In this document: positions 16,571 to 25,651 of the stretch, piece after piece
How positions within the stretch are numbered: the stretch's first letter is position 1
How the letters are laid out: every line of letters starts with the position of its first letter
Source: Arthrobacter sp. Soil762
Lineage (GTDB): Bacteria; Actinomycetota; Actinomycetes; Actinomycetales; Micrococcaceae
Assembly (NCBI RefSeq): GCF_001428335.1
Contig: NZ_LMSG01000012.1
Span: 565,136 to 629,135 of the forward strand
Length of the DNA stretch: 64,000 bases
Direction of reading: 5' to 3'
Made by a program: the position numbers and the translations under genes
The notes under the pieces: generated by a model
The model's database searches: none
The model's input: the letters and a program-made list of their open reading frames with translations, nothing else
What the model was told of the DNA's origin: nothing

Positions 16571-17920
16571 TTGTCGTACTCAAATTACGTCCTACCCGCC
16601 ACTAAACGGGCCGGGAAATGGTCGCTGACCATGGCCTGGTGGGCGCTGTTCTCCGCCATGTTCTGGATCTATATTGCCGTCGCCTCCGCCGGCGCCGTCG
16701 GCGTCGTCAACACCGTGATCGGCATGGTGCTGACCGTCGCAACCTACGGCGTCATCAACCTGGTGCTCTCACGGTACGCCGCAAGAACCGGGCTCACCGT
16801 GAGCCTGTTCTCCCGCACACTCTTCGGACTGGTCGGTTCCGCACTTGCCTCGCTGATCTTCGCGGCCACGGCCATCTATTACGCCGTTTTTGAAGGGTCG
16901 ATCATTGCGGTGGCCTTCCACGAGTTCTTCGGCGGGAGCATGGTGGTGTGGTATGCCGTCGTCGTCCTCTACGCCGTTCCCCTGGCCATGGGCGGCGTGC
17001 AGAACTGGCTGGACAAACTCAACGGTTTCCTGCTCCCGTTCTACATTGCGGGCCTCGTGGCCGTGGTGGTCGCCGCCACGCTTATCAGAGGAGTGCCGAC
17101 GGACTGGATCGGCCAGGCGGCCGCCGCGTCAACACTGCCCGGCTGGCTGACCTCGTATCTGATCTATATGGGCGTCTACATCATGATGATGTACACCTTC
17201 GACTACGCGCGCCTCGGCCGGGCCGAGGACAAGAAATTCCTCGGGTCGGTGACCTTTGGCTGGGTCTTTTACGCCTTCACCTTCGGCCTGAACGGACTGA
17301 TCGGCATTTACATCATGAGTGCGTGGGGACTGGAAGCCTCCGAAACGGGGGTGGTTCAGGCTTTCATCTCCTCACTGGGTTTCGGCGGCGTGCTGGTCAT
17401 CCTCATCTCCCAGACACGTATCAATACAGCCAACTACTTCCTGGCGTCTGAAAACCTGTCCGCGTTTGCCAGCAGAGTGTTCCGGCTCAATCTGCCCCGT
17501 TACATCTGGGTCATTGTCTGCGGCGCCTTGGCGTTCCTGCTTATGCTCACCGATGTCCTCAGCTACCTGCTCAAGGCGCTGGCCTGGCAGGGCGTCTTCG
17601 TCACCGCCTGGGTTGCCATCGCGCTGGTCTACATCGCACTGAACTGGAAGAAGCCTCACCTCGTCCCGGACATCCGGCCGGCAAAGTTGAAGGCCGTCAG
17701 CCCTGGGGCCATCGCCTGGGTGCTGGCATCGGCCATCGGCATTGCCCTCACGGAACAGACGGCCGTCCCCGTCATCTCCCAGCTGACACCCCTGATCACC
17801 ATGGTCCTCGCGGCCGCCCTGTACTACGGCGCCTACAAGCTCTCCCCGCCGCAGTTCATTGACGCCTCGCAGACCCTCGATGCTAAAGAAGAGGAACTGG
17901 ATCCAGCCATCACTGATTAG
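16571..17920 (+). CDS. NCS1/cytosine-purine permease family transporter
   Basis: 449 residues with about twelve hydrophobic segments. It begins at TTG with AAGGGGTG just upstream. N-terminal KWSLTMAWWALFSAMFWIYIA and the FDYARLGRAEDKKFLGSV and FGLNGLIGIYIM regions are typical of the NCS1/purine-cytosine permease family, which takes up nucleobases, hydantoins and related ring compounds by cation symport. Its place at the end of the Pxp/biotin operon suggests import of the lactam or cyclic amide that the enzymes open. Confidence 0.85.
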   Translation: MSYSNYVLPATKRAGKWSLTMAWWALFSAMFWIYIAVASAGAVGVVNTVIGMVLTVATYGVINLVLSRYAARTGLTVSLFSRTLFGLVGSALASLIFAATAIYYAVFEGSIIAVAFHEFFGGSMVVWYAVVVLYAVPLAMGGVQNWLDKLNGFLLPFYIAGLVAVVVAATLIRGVPTDWIGQAAAASTLPGWLTSYLIYMGVYIMMMYTFDYARLGRAEDKKFLGSVTFGWVFYAFTFGLNGLIGIYIMSAWGLEASETGVVQAFISSLGFGGVLVILISQTRINTANYFLASENLSAFASRVFRLNLPRYIWVIVCGALAFLLMLTDVLSYLLKALAWQGVFVTAWVAIALVYIALNWKKPHLVPDIRPAKLKAVSPGAIAWVLASAIGIALTEQTAVPVISQLTPLITMVLAAALYYGAYKLSPPQFIDASQTLDAKEEELDPAITD

Positions 17921-17934
17921 CCACCGGCGCGATC

Positions 17935-19338
17935 TCAGATATCAGCCAGCACCGACGCCGGGTTCTCGATCGCGTCAGCTACGAACCGCAGGAACCCGGC
18001 TGCCGTGCCGCCGTCGCACACGCGGTGATCGAACGTGAGCGTCAGTTCGGTGACCTTGCGGACCGTAAGTTCCCCGTCCACCACCCATGGCTTGTCGATG
18101 ATGCGTCCCACCCCGAGGATGGCCACCTCGGGGTGGTTGATGATGGCTGCAGAACCGTCCACCCCGAAAACGCCGTAGTTGTTCAGCGTGAAAGTACCGC
18201 TGCCCAGCTGCTCCGGCGTCGCCTTGCCCTCGCGCGCGACGGCGGTGAGCCGGCGGATCTCCGTGTCCAGTTCGCGGGCACTGAGTTTGTCCGCGTTGCG
18301 GATCGAGGGGACCATCAGTCCGCGGTCCGTCTGGGCAGCGAAGCCCAGGTTGATTCCGGCGAAGCCAACGATCTCCTGGGCGCCGTCGGCAGCAGTTTCG
18401 ATGCGGGTGTTCAGGTCCGGGAATCGTTTTAACCCGGCTGTGACAAAACGTGCGATGAAAGCAAGGAGGCCCGGCGTATTGTGCGGATCGGACCTCTTGA
18501 GGCCTGCCCGGAGTTCCACCAGCGCCGTGGCGTCCACGTCCACCCAGACGGTGGCCTCAGGGATCTCCGCACGACTGCGGGACATGTTGGCGGACACGAC
18601 TTTCCGGACACCTTTGACGGGTGTCCGGGAGGAGATGCCCAGACCTGTGCGGGAATCGACAGCCCCCTGGGTTACGACGGGCTCAACCACCGGGCGTTCG
18701 GTGGTAGAGCCTGTCGAAACCTCAGCCACAGGAGCGCTGATGATCGCTTCAACGTCCCGGCGCATAATCAGCCCACTGTCCCCAGACCCGTGAATGTTGC
18801 CCAGGTCCACGCCGTGTTCCCGGGCCATGCGCCGGACGAGCGGTGAAATGACGGCGCCGAGCTTGCCCGGCACGCGCGTGCGGAGAAGCGAGAGGTCGAC
18901 GTCGGGGGTTTCGACGGGCTCAACCACCGGACTGACCACCGAGCGGGGAGCCCTGGTTCGACGGGCAGCGCCACCGCCGCCGGGAGTCCCGTAGCCGATC
19001 AGCACGTTTCCGGAACCAGCCTTCTCCTCCTCACGGTAGGCCTCAGCAGCGACGGTTTCAGCAGGCTTGGTTTCGACAGGCTCGACCACCGAGCCAACCG
19101 GAAGCACCGAGATGAGCGGCTTGCCCACATCCAGGGTCTGGCCGGGCTCGCCGTGGAGCACCGTGACAGTGCCGGCGTACGGCGACGGGACTTCCACCAT
19201 GGACTTGGCCGTCTCCACTTCGGCGATGGGCTGGTCCACGCGGATCTCATCGCCCACGGACACGAGCCAGTTGACCAGTTCGGCTTCGGTCAGGCCTTCG
19301 CCCAGGTCAGGGAGCAGGAATACTTTCGGTTCACTCAT
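17935..19338 (-). CDS. bkdB: Branched-chain 2-oxoacid dehydrogenase E2 (dihydrolipoyl acyltransferase)
   Basis: 467 residues from the ATG at 19338. One lipoyl domain (1-80, lipoyl K45 in ETAKSMVEVP), a peripheral-subunit-binding domain (about 162-200, ISPLVRRMAREHGVDL) and a catalytic domain ending with FDHRVCDGGTAAG. The linkers contain peptides VVEPVET (85-91, 139-145) and [14 protein letters not shown] (209-222). These are translations of a genomic repeat that also occurs between genes. It transfers the acyl group to CoA. It follows E1beta by two bases; no E3 gene is in the window. A duplicate 3' end is at 9949-10425 and decayed ones at about 26.8 and 37.9 kb. Confidence 0.9.
   Translation of the reverse strand: MSEPKVFLLPDLGEGLTEAELVNWLVSVGDEIRVDQPIAEVETAKSMVEVPSPYAGTVTVLHGEPGQTLDVGKPLISVLPVGSVVEPVETKPAETVAAEAYREEEKAGSGNVLIGYGTPGGGGAARRTRAPRSVVSPVVEPVETPDVDLSLLRTRVPGKLGAVISPLVRRMAREHGVDLGNIHGSGDSGLIMRRDVEAIISAPVAEVSTGSTTERPVVEPVVTQGAVDSRTGLGISSRTPVKGVRKVVSANMSRSRAEIPEATVWVDVDATALVELRAGLKRSDPHNTPGLLAFIARFVTAGLKRFPDLNTRIETAADGAQEIVGFAGINLGFAAQTDRGLMVPSIRNADKLSARELDTEIRRLTAVAREGKATPEQLGSGTFTLNNYGVFGVDGSAAIINHPEVAILGVGRIIDKPWVVDGELTVRKVTELTLTFDHRVCDGGTAAGFLRFVADAIENPASVLADI
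18670..18716. repeat. TTTCGACAGGCTCAACCACC-type repeat, inverted pair inside E2
   Basis: GACGGGCTCAACCACCG and CGGTGGTAGAGCCTGTC face each other across GGCGTT, forming a long hairpin inside the coding sequence. It is in frame and encodes a Ser/Thr/Val/Glu linker. Same family as the copies at 18907, 19069, 56415, 58043 and 61787. Confidence 0.75.
18907..18930. repeat. Repeat of the same family inside E2
   Basis: GGTTTCGACGGGCTCAACC, continuing ACCGG, single unit in the second linker, read as PVVEPVETP on the minus strand. Confidence 0.75.
19069..19092. repeat. Repeat of the same family inside E2
   Basis: GGTTTCGACAGGCTCGACC, continuing ACCGA, single unit just after the lipoyl domain, read as SVVEPVETK on the minus strand. 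Confidence 0.75.
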
Positions 19339-19340
19339 GG

Positions 19341-20453
19341 TCAGTTCTCCCACTGGAGGTCGTCTACGGCGTCGAGGATGCGGTCCACGCCGGGCAGGTA
19401 GTAGTGCTCGAGCTTCGGTGCGGGGTACGGGACATCGAACCCCGTCACGCGGCGGATGGGCGCGGCGAGGTAGTGGAAGCAGCGTTCCTGGACCCGCGCC
19501 ACGATCTCGGAGGAGACGGACGCGAACCCGTGCGCTTCCGCGATCACCACGGCCCGGCCGGTCTTCCGGACGGAGGCGCACACGGTCTCATCGTCGAAGG
19601 GAACGATGGAGCGGACGTCGATGACTTCCAGCGAGCGCCCCTCCTCCGCAGCTGCAGCGGCGGCCGCCAGCGCCGTGGGCACGGACGGTCCGTAGGCGAT
19701 GAGCGTCGCGTCAGTCCCGGAACGGGCGACGGCGGCCCGGCCTTCCGAGGACACCCCGGCTTCCGCGTTGGAAACGTGCTCCTCCCGCAGTCCCGAAAGG
19801 TCCACCAGGTCCTTGGACCAGTAGAGCTTCTTGGGCTCCATAAACATGACGGGGTCGTCCGAATCAATGGCTTCGCGGAGCATCCGGTACGAGTCGGCCA
19901 CGGTGGCGGGGGTGAACACCTTCAGGCCCGCGGTGTGGGCGTAGTAGGACTCGGAGGAGTCGCAGTGGTGCTCCACTCCCCCGATGCCGCCGGCGTAAGG
20001 AACCCGGATCACCATGGGCAGCTTCACGGTGCCCCTGGTGCGGTTGTGCATCTTGGCCACGTGGCTGACGATCTGCTGGAATGCCGGATACGCAAACGCA
20101 TCGAACTGCATCTCCACCACCGGCCGCATCCCGTTCATGGCCATCCCCACGGCCATGCCCACAATGCCGGACTCTGCCAGCGGCGTATCGAAGCAGCGCT
20201 GCTCCCCGAAGGTCCTGGTGAGACCGTCCGTGATGCGGAAGACCCCGCCGAGGAGACCCACGTCCTCGCCGAAGACCAGGACGGACGGGTCGGCGTGCAT
20301 CGCGTCCGCCAATGCCGTGTTGAGGGCCTTGGCCATGGTGATCGGCTGCGGCCCGGAAGCTTCAGCCACAGAAGCGGCGGACGCCGCCGCCCGGGCAGTG
20401 GCTGCGCTGACGTTGCCGTTCGCTTCTGACGAGGTGGTGATGGTCGGACTCAT
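19341..20453 (-). CDS. bkdA2: 2-oxoacid dehydrogenase E1 component, beta subunit
   Basis: 370 residues. The N-terminal about 38 residues are Ala/Ser-rich; the conserved part starts at PITMAKALNTALADAM. Family motifs are VLVFGEDVGLLGG, ESGIVGMAVGMAMNGMRPV, EMQFDAFAYPAFQQI, PYAGGIGGVEHHCDSSE and the C-terminal EHYYLPGVDRILDAV. It forms the alpha2beta2 thiamine-diphosphate E1 that decarboxylates branched-chain 2-oxoacids. Its start overlaps the E1alpha stop by four bases. Confidence 0.92.
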   Translation of the reverse strand: MSPTITTSSEANGNVSAATARAAASAASVAEASGPQPITMAKALNTALADAMHADPSVLVFGEDVGLLGGVFRITDGLTRTFGEQRCFDTPLAESGIVGMAVGMAMNGMRPVVEMQFDAFAYPAFQQIVSHVAKMHNRTRGTVKLPMVIRVPYAGGIGGVEHHCDSSESYYAHTAGLKVFTPATVADSYRMLREAIDSDDPVMFMEPKKLYWSKDLVDLSGLREEHVSNAEAGVSSEGRAAVARSGTDATLIAYGPSVPTALAAAAAAAEEGRSLEVIDVRSIVPFDDETVCASVRKTGRAVVIAEAHGFASVSSEIVARVQERCFHYLAAPIRRVTGFDVPYPAPKLEHYYLPGVDRILDAVDDLQWEN

Positions 20454-21667
20454 TTCGGCGACTCCTCAGACGACGCTTCGCGGGCAAGTTCGTCGGCCAG
20501 CATGGCTGACTGTTCCTTCAGCTGTGGTGTGGGCACCGAGAACACGTATCGGAAGAGTTCCTGGGGGTCCACCGGGACGTCCTCGCCCAACCCCTCGCGA
20601 AGTTGAGTGGCAACGTCCTCAGCGTGAGCAGCGATCCGCGCGGCGCCGTCGTCGTCCAGCAGTCCCCGCCCGGTGAGGTACGTCTTCATCCTGCTGATGG
20701 GATCCTTGGCCAGCCACTCGGCCACCTCGCTGTCCTGCCGGTAGCGGGTGGCATCATCGGCGTTGGTGTGTGCCTGCATCCGGTACGTGTGTGCCTCCAC
20801 GAGGAGCGGCCCGGAACCTTCCCGTGCGAGCTTCACGGCGCGGTCCAGCACGGCGAGGAGGGCCACCACGTCGTTGCCGTCCACCCGTTCGCCGGCCATG
20901 CCGTAGCCCACTGCCTTGTGGGCGAGCGACGGCGCCACGGACTGGTGCGCCAGCGGAACCGAGATGGCGTACTTGTTGTTCTGGACGAAGAAGACCACCG
21001 GCAGGTGGAAGACGGCGGCGAAGTTCAGGGCCTCATGGAAGTCACCCTCGCTGGTGGCGCCGTCCCCGCACATCGCCAGGACTACGGTGTCCTCGCCGCG
21101 GAGCTTTGCCGCGTGCGCCACACCCACGCCATGGAGCAGCTGGGTGGTGAGCGGCGTGCACTGGATGCCCACCTTGTGCCTGGACGGATCGTAGCCGCTG
21201 TGCCAGTCACCCCGGAAGATGGTCATGGTCTCCACGGGGTCAACTCCCCGGGCCATGACCGCCACGGCGTCCCGGTAGGTGGGGAACAGCCAGTCGCCCT
21301 CGGAGAGACACAGTGCGGCCGCCACCTGGCAGGCTTCCTGGCCGTGGCTGGACGGGTACACGGCCATGCGGCCCTGGCGGACCAGCGCCGAGTTCTGGTC
21401 GTTGACACGGCGTCCGACGACGAGCTGCTCGTAAGCGGCCAGCAGTTCCTCATCGGCGGGCAGGGGGTACTCGTGGCCGGGTTCTGTGCCCTGCTCACTT
21501 TCTGCTCTGAGCCGTCCGTCCGGGTCCACCATCTGGATCTGGTGCCGGGCGGGCAGCATGTAGTCCTCCACCGTGATGCCGAACTTCCGCACCGCTTCGG
21601 ATACTGCATCTTCAGCCGGCAAACGCTGGGCCTGGTCCGGCGCAGGGTGGTCCGCGGAGATCGTCAT
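20450..21667 (-). CDS. bkdA1: 2-oxoacid dehydrogenase E1 component, alpha subunit
   Basis: 405 residues. It carries the thiamine-diphosphate motif GDGATSEGDFHEALNFAAVF, closed by VQNN, and the SSHGQEACQVAAALCL and YRMQAHTNADDATRYR segments with the phosphorylation-loop-like region. The long N-terminal tail (about 40 residues) and the overall pattern fit the branched-chain rather than the pyruvate enzyme. First gene of the three-gene operon, divergent from the Lrp-type regulator at 21818. A relic of this gene lies at 31700-32035. Confidence 0.92.
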   Translation of the reverse strand: MTISADHPAPDQAQRLPAEDAVSEAVRKFGITVEDYMLPARHQIQMVDPDGRLRAESEQGTEPGHEYPLPADEELLAAYEQLVVGRRVNDQNSALVRQGRMAVYPSSHGQEACQVAAALCLSEGDWLFPTYRDAVAVMARGVDPVETMTIFRGDWHSGYDPSRHKVGIQCTPLTTQLLHGVGVAHAAKLRGEDTVVLAMCGDGATSEGDFHEALNFAAVFHLPVVFFVQNNKYAISVPLAHQSVAPSLAHKAVGYGMAGERVDGNDVVALLAVLDRAVKLAREGSGPLLVEAHTYRMQAHTNADDATRYRQDSEVAEWLAKDPISRMKTYLTGRGLLDDDGAARIAAHAEDVATQLREGLGEDVPVDPQELFRYVFSVPTPQLKEQSAMLADELAREASSEESPK

Positions 21668-21758
21668 TGGTCCGTCCTTCTGTAGCCACTAGTCGGTTCC
21701 AGTATGGCCCTCGAGGAAGTTTCGTATCCAGTAGTTCGCCAAATCGTGGAAGGTTCCG

Positions 21759-21777
21759 CCAGATGGACCTACTCTGG
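21759..21777. promoter_or_regulatory. Possible regulator site between bkd operon and lrp-like gene
   Basis: CCAGA and TCTGG arms separated by nine bases, within the 150-base divergent gap that also holds several GGAAG/GGTTCC motifs. Lrp/AsnC proteins bind such short imperfect dyads; assignment is tentative. Confidence 0.3.
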
Positions 21778-21817
21778 AAGACGAATTGAAATGTGATCTG
21801 GACAACGAGCGGGAGCG

Positions 21818-22291
21818 GTGGACGAATTGGCACGACTTGAAGGAGATTCCGGGGAGGTGCCGCTGGACGACGTCGACCGCCGGATCATCGCCGAACTCAC
21901 CCGGGACGGGAGGATGTCCGTGACGCAGGTGGCCGAGAACGTCCACATCTCCCGGGCCCACGCATACACCCGCATCGCCAGGCTGACCGGCGAGGGCGTC
22001 CTGACCAAATTCACGGCCTTGGTGGACCCCATCAAGGCCGGCCTCAAGTCCTCCGCCTACGTGACGTTGAAGGTGAGCCAGCATTCGTGGCGTGAGCTGC
22101 GCGAGCAGCTGCGCGCGATCCCGGAGGTCCATCACATCGCCCTCGTGGGAGGAGATTTTGATGTGATCCTGCTGGTGCGCGCCATCGACAACACCGACCT
22201 GCGGCGCGTGATTTTCGACCAGCTGCAGGCCATGCCGGGCGTCCAGGACACACAGACTTTTCTGGTGTTTGAGGATGTTGATACGCGCTAG
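21818..22291 (+). CDS. bkdR: Lrp/AsnC-family transcriptional regulator
   Basis: 157 residues starting at GTG. The helix-turn-helix is at 17-65 (LDDVDRRIIAELTRDGRMSV, then HISRAHAYTRIARLTGEGVL) and the ligand-binding RAM/AsnC domain at 75-150, with HIALVGGDFDVILLV. Its position opposite the E1alpha-E1beta-E2 operon fits a bkd regulator that senses branched-chain amino acids or their oxoacids. A fragment of the same helix-turn-helix, in the same relation to an E1alpha relic, is found near 32.1 kb. Confidence 0.88.
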   Translation: MDELARLEGDSGEVPLDDVDRRIIAELTRDGRMSVTQVAENVHISRAHAYTRIARLTGEGVLTKFTALVDPIKAGLKSSAYVTLKVSQHSWRELREQLRAIPEVHHIALVGGDFDVILLVRAIDNTDLRRVIFDQLQAMPGVQDTQTFLVFEDVDTR

Positions 22292-22334
22292 TAGATGGTG
22301 CCCAAGAGGCATCGCCGCGTCCCTAGGAGGCGGC

Positions 22335-23132
22335 TCACTGAATCAGCGTGGCCCAGGACTCCAGGAACTTCTCGGCAAGATGCGCGTGGCCGGCGGTGTT
22401 CGGGTGCGCACCGTCAAAGTCGAATCCCGGGCTGTTGGCAGCCGTGAACCAGCCGGCCTCGTAGGCGTCGATGAACGGAGCACCAGCGGCTGCGGCCCCG
22501 GCGCGGACGGCGCTGTTCACACCTTGCAGTTCCTCCGCTAACGGCTGGGGGGCCGAGGGCCCAAGAACAATGACCTGGACGCCGGGCCACAACGTGCGGG
22601 CCGCCTCGATTGTCTGCGCCGTGGCGGTTTGGATTTCATCAGGGCTGGTGACCAGGGCGTCGTTCTGGCCGCCCTGCAGTATGAGGACGTTGGGTACGAA
22701 GCGAGGATCCTCGGCGGCTTCCCGCAACCGGACTTCGTACTCACGGGCCTGGTTGTCCTGCGGACCACCGCCCCACGCGAAGCCGGTTCCGCCCACACCG
22801 TCGATGTTGGTGGGGTATCCGAGCGAGCCAGCAACAAGGTACGCCCACCCCTGGTCTGGCCGAACCGCGCCGTCACCGGCAGTGTACGAATCGCCAAGAA
22901 TAAGGAGGACGGGCTGGGCGGGAAGCTGGATTTTCAGCTGTTGGGCCGTTGCGGTGGCGGTGGGCGTCGGGGACGCTGTGGCAGCGGGCGTGGCCACAGG
23001 AGAGCTTGCCGTCACAGGGCTGACGGCTTCGCCCGGGCCGCGCGGATTCGTCAGGGCGATTCCTGCCACCCAGACGGCAACCACGGCCAGCAGAAAAAGT
23101 GCACCATACTTGATCCAGTCCTGCTTGGTCAT
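22335..23132 (-). CDS. Secreted or membrane-anchored SGNH/GDSL hydrolase
   Basis: About 265 residues from the ATG at 23132 (MTKQDWIKYG), which has GGTGGGGAC upstream. One membrane segment at about 8-27, then a Pro/Thr/Ala-rich spacer, then an SGNH hydrolase: block I ILGDSYTAGDG with the nucleophile Ser, block III GGQNDAL, and block V DFDGAHPNTAGHAHLAEKF with the Asp/His pair. An extracellular esterase, possibly removing acyl groups from surface glycans; the neighbouring gene is an acyltransferase on the same strand. Confidence 0.85.
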   Translation of the reverse strand: MTKQDWIKYGALFLLAVVAVWVAGIALTNPRGPGEAVSPVTASSPVATPAATASPTPTATATAQQLKIQLPAQPVLLILGDSYTAGDGAVRPDQGWAYLVAGSLGYPTNIDGVGGTGFAWGGGPQDNQAREYEVRLREAAEDPRFVPNVLILQGGQNDALVTSPDEIQTATAQTIEAARTLWPGVQVIVLGPSAPQPLAEELQGVNSAVRAGAAAAGAPFIDAYEAGWFTAANSPGFDFDGAHPNTAGHAHLAEKFLESWATLIQ

Positions 23133-23240
23133 GTTGGGTCCCCACCGTTTCTCGTCACCCGGCACATCTTACCGGCGTCGTCGCGGAGAAATTCAGCACG
23201 GTCAGGTAAGAGGTCGACGACGGCCTGGTCACCAAAGTGC

Positions 23241-24425
23241 CTAACTCCGGCCGGCGGGCTCAAGTTCCCGCTCCATAACCGGCGCGGGCTCCGGGACGGG
23301 ACGGACGACGTCGGGCTCCAACCTTCTGGAGGCCCAGCGGCGGATAGGCCGCTCCACAAAGCGGAAGGACCCGTACGCCATCAGCACGGTCAGGGCTGCC
23401 GTCAGCGGTACGCGGATGGCGAGCGACGGGACCAGAGGAATCAGCAGAATAAAGACCGGCAGGTGCCAGAGGTACATGCCATAGGACAGGTCCCGGCCCG
23501 GGCGGGACAGCCAGCGGTGGCCCAGGATCTTTGAGATGAGGCCGTCGGGCAGCAGGACCAGCCAGCCGATGACCAGCCCGGCCAGCAGTGCCAGGGCAGT
23601 GGGGCCAACGGTCCAGAAGATATCGAACCAGGCGCCGGGTGTGGTGGGCTCCTTGAGCAGGAACACGGCCAGCACCAGGGCAAGCCCCGCGAACGGACCG
23701 CCGCGGCGTACCCCGGCCTGCAGCGAGCCGTGGAGACGCGAGCCCGGGCTGATGGAGCACAGCACCAGGGCCACGGCGCAGCCCAGCAGCAACTCGTCGG
23801 CCCGTGTGTCCGGCCCGTTGTAAATCCGGGCCAGCGATGCCCCGCCGGAGACCAGGAAGGACCGTGAAACCAGGAACGCCGCCGCCAGGACGGCGGTGAT
23901 CCCGGCGACGGTGCGGACCTTCCAGAACCGCAGCATCACCAGAAGGAGTACCGGCCAGACCAGGTAGAACTGCTCCTCAACGGCGAGCGTCCACGTCGGG
24001 CTCAGCGCGCCGCCGCCGGTGGATGAACCGAAGGCTCCGAAGTTGGACAGGTTCATCACATAGCCGGCCGCCGGAATGGCATCGGCCGCCTGGCCGCCCC
24101 ACCCCGACGACGGGAAGACCAGTCCGACCACAACCACCACAGCACAAAGAACCAGCAGCGCCGGCCATAGCCGGGCGAGCCGTTTGGCGTAGAAAACTCC
24201 CACGCGCAGCTGGCCTGTAGAGCGGTACTCCTTCATGATCAGGAGCGTGATGACGAAGCCGCTGAGCGTGAAGAAAACGTCCACGCCAATTGATCCACCG
24301 GGGGCGAACCCGGTGACGGTGTGGAAGAGGAAAACGCCAGCCACCGCGACGGTGCGCAACCCGTCGAGTGCGTGCTGCCGCCCGGACATCAGCCCGGTTT
24401 CGGGCGCCAATGGGCGTTCCCCCAT
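23241..24425 (-). CDS. Acyltransferase 3 (OafA-type) membrane protein
   Basis: About 394 residues from the ATG at 24425. Ten or so membrane segments. Acyltransferase-3 markers are ALDGLRTVAVAGVFLFH with the conserved His, GGSIGVDVFFTLSGFVITLL, FYAKRLARLWPAL and SPTWTLAVEEQFYLVWP. Unlike the larger protein at 27549 it lacks an SGNH domain, but a separate SGNH hydrolase is the next gene. It probably acetylates or acylates a cell-wall or surface glycan. The frame is open to 24686, but sequence there lacks family similarity. Confidence 0.85.
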   Translation of the reverse strand: MGERPLAPETGLMSGRQHALDGLRTVAVAGVFLFHTVTGFAPGGSIGVDVFFTLSGFVITLLIMKEYRSTGQLRVGVFYAKRLARLWPALLVLCAVVVVVGLVFPSSGWGGQAADAIPAAGYVMNLSNFGAFGSSTGGGALSPTWTLAVEEQFYLVWPVLLLVMLRFWKVRTVAGITAVLAAAFLVSRSFLVSGGASLARIYNGPDTRADELLLGCAVALVLCSISPGSRLHGSLQAGVRRGGPFAGLALVLAVFLLKEPTTPGAWFDIFWTVGPTALALLAGLVIGWLVLLPDGLISKILGHRWLSRPGRDLSYGMYLWHLPVFILLIPLVPSLAIRVPLTAALTVLMAYGSFRFVERPIRRWASRRLEPDVVRPVPEPAPVMERELEPAGRS

Positions 24426-24642
24426 GGTCAGGTGTCGCGTACTTGGCCGAAAAATCACCCAACGAGCATAGATAAGGTTCCATATGCCCAGCTGACCGCA
24501 GGCTGGGCGCCAGCTGGGTGCGGCGGGAACAAACCGCGCCACTACGCCCTCTGCGGCTGATGGGCACAGCTCCCCATCGCGGCCTGCGCCGCGATTAAGA
24601 CAAGACAGTGCCTGAATTTTCGCGTCGATTATTTGGGAACAA

Positions 24643-25619
24643 GTGAACAACAACCAGCAGCCCGGATGGCCGCAGCAGCCCAACAACCAGGAACCGCAGC
24701 CTTGAGACGGCCCGCAGTATCCGCCGATTCCGCCGGCACCGTGCCAGGCCGCGGCCCAGAGCTGGCCGCCTCCGCAGTCCCGGCCTAAGCTCCCGCCCTA
24801 CGCCCAGCAGCAGGGCCAGAAATATTACAGCGCACCCGGCCAGCAGTAGGTCCAGGCACCCGCCTTCACTCAGGCGCTGCCGAAGAATAGAATGCCCGCC
24901 TGGGGCTGGGTGGCCGGCGGCGTGGGCGTGGCGGCGGTCATCGCCGTTGCAGGCGTGATGGCGTTCAACGGCCTCGCGGGCGGCAGCAAAGAGCCCGACG
25001 CCGTTCCGTCCCCCAACGTCAGTGGATCCGCAGTGCCGGAAGAGACCGCCGCGGCGGCGCCCATGGTCGGTACCGGAGGCGCCGTTTACCTGTTCGACGA
25101 CTCCGGTTTCAGTAGAGCGCCCGCATGGTCCATCAAAGAGCCCGCGGGGTGGTCCAAGGAAACTGTCAAGGACGGCATGACCAATTACGGGCACTCGAGC
25201 CTGCAGTGCACGTTCACCACGTACCAAGCCGCCCTTGACGCACCCGCCACAACCGGCACGCCCGGAACTACCGGCACCACCGGCGATGAGGCCACAACGG
25301 CCCTGGTGATGGCTCCGAGATCGAAGCCGTAATGCAGTCCGTTGGTAAACCCGTGGAGGTCCTGGACGACTCCGCGTCAACATACGTCAATCTGCGCGAC
25401 GGCTGAAAGGAAAGCGAACTGCAGGAAGCACAGCTCCGCTTCAAAAACGGCAACGACCTGGACTTCACCTACCGGATGGCCGTCCGTGCCCACCGCCGGC
25501 ATCGACGGCAACGGACTGATAGAACTGGCGTTGGCGTGCCCGGCAGCATGGCCACCTCAGCCGAGATGTCGTTGTGGCTGGACCTCACGGATCGCGCCAC
25601 CACGGTCGACGCGCCGTAG
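24643..25619 (+). pseudogene. Decayed gene for a membrane-anchored protein
   Basis: From the GTG at 24643 the frame reads a Gln/Pro-rich cytoplasmic start (NNNQQPGWPQQPNN), a TGA at about 24703, a TAG at about 24847, a membrane segment (AWGWVAGGVGVAAVIAVAGV, about 24898-24957), then an extracellular domain with FDDSGFSRAPAWSIKEPAGW. Near 25305 the frame shifts to one reading SEIEAVMQSVGKPVEVLDDS, with a TGA at about 25404. At least two stops and one shift make it non-functional. The layout is typical of actinobacterial proline-rich-head membrane proteins of unknown function. Confidence 0.7.
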
Positions 25620-25651
25620 TCAGGGCCTAGACCCGTCGGGTGGTTCTGGAT

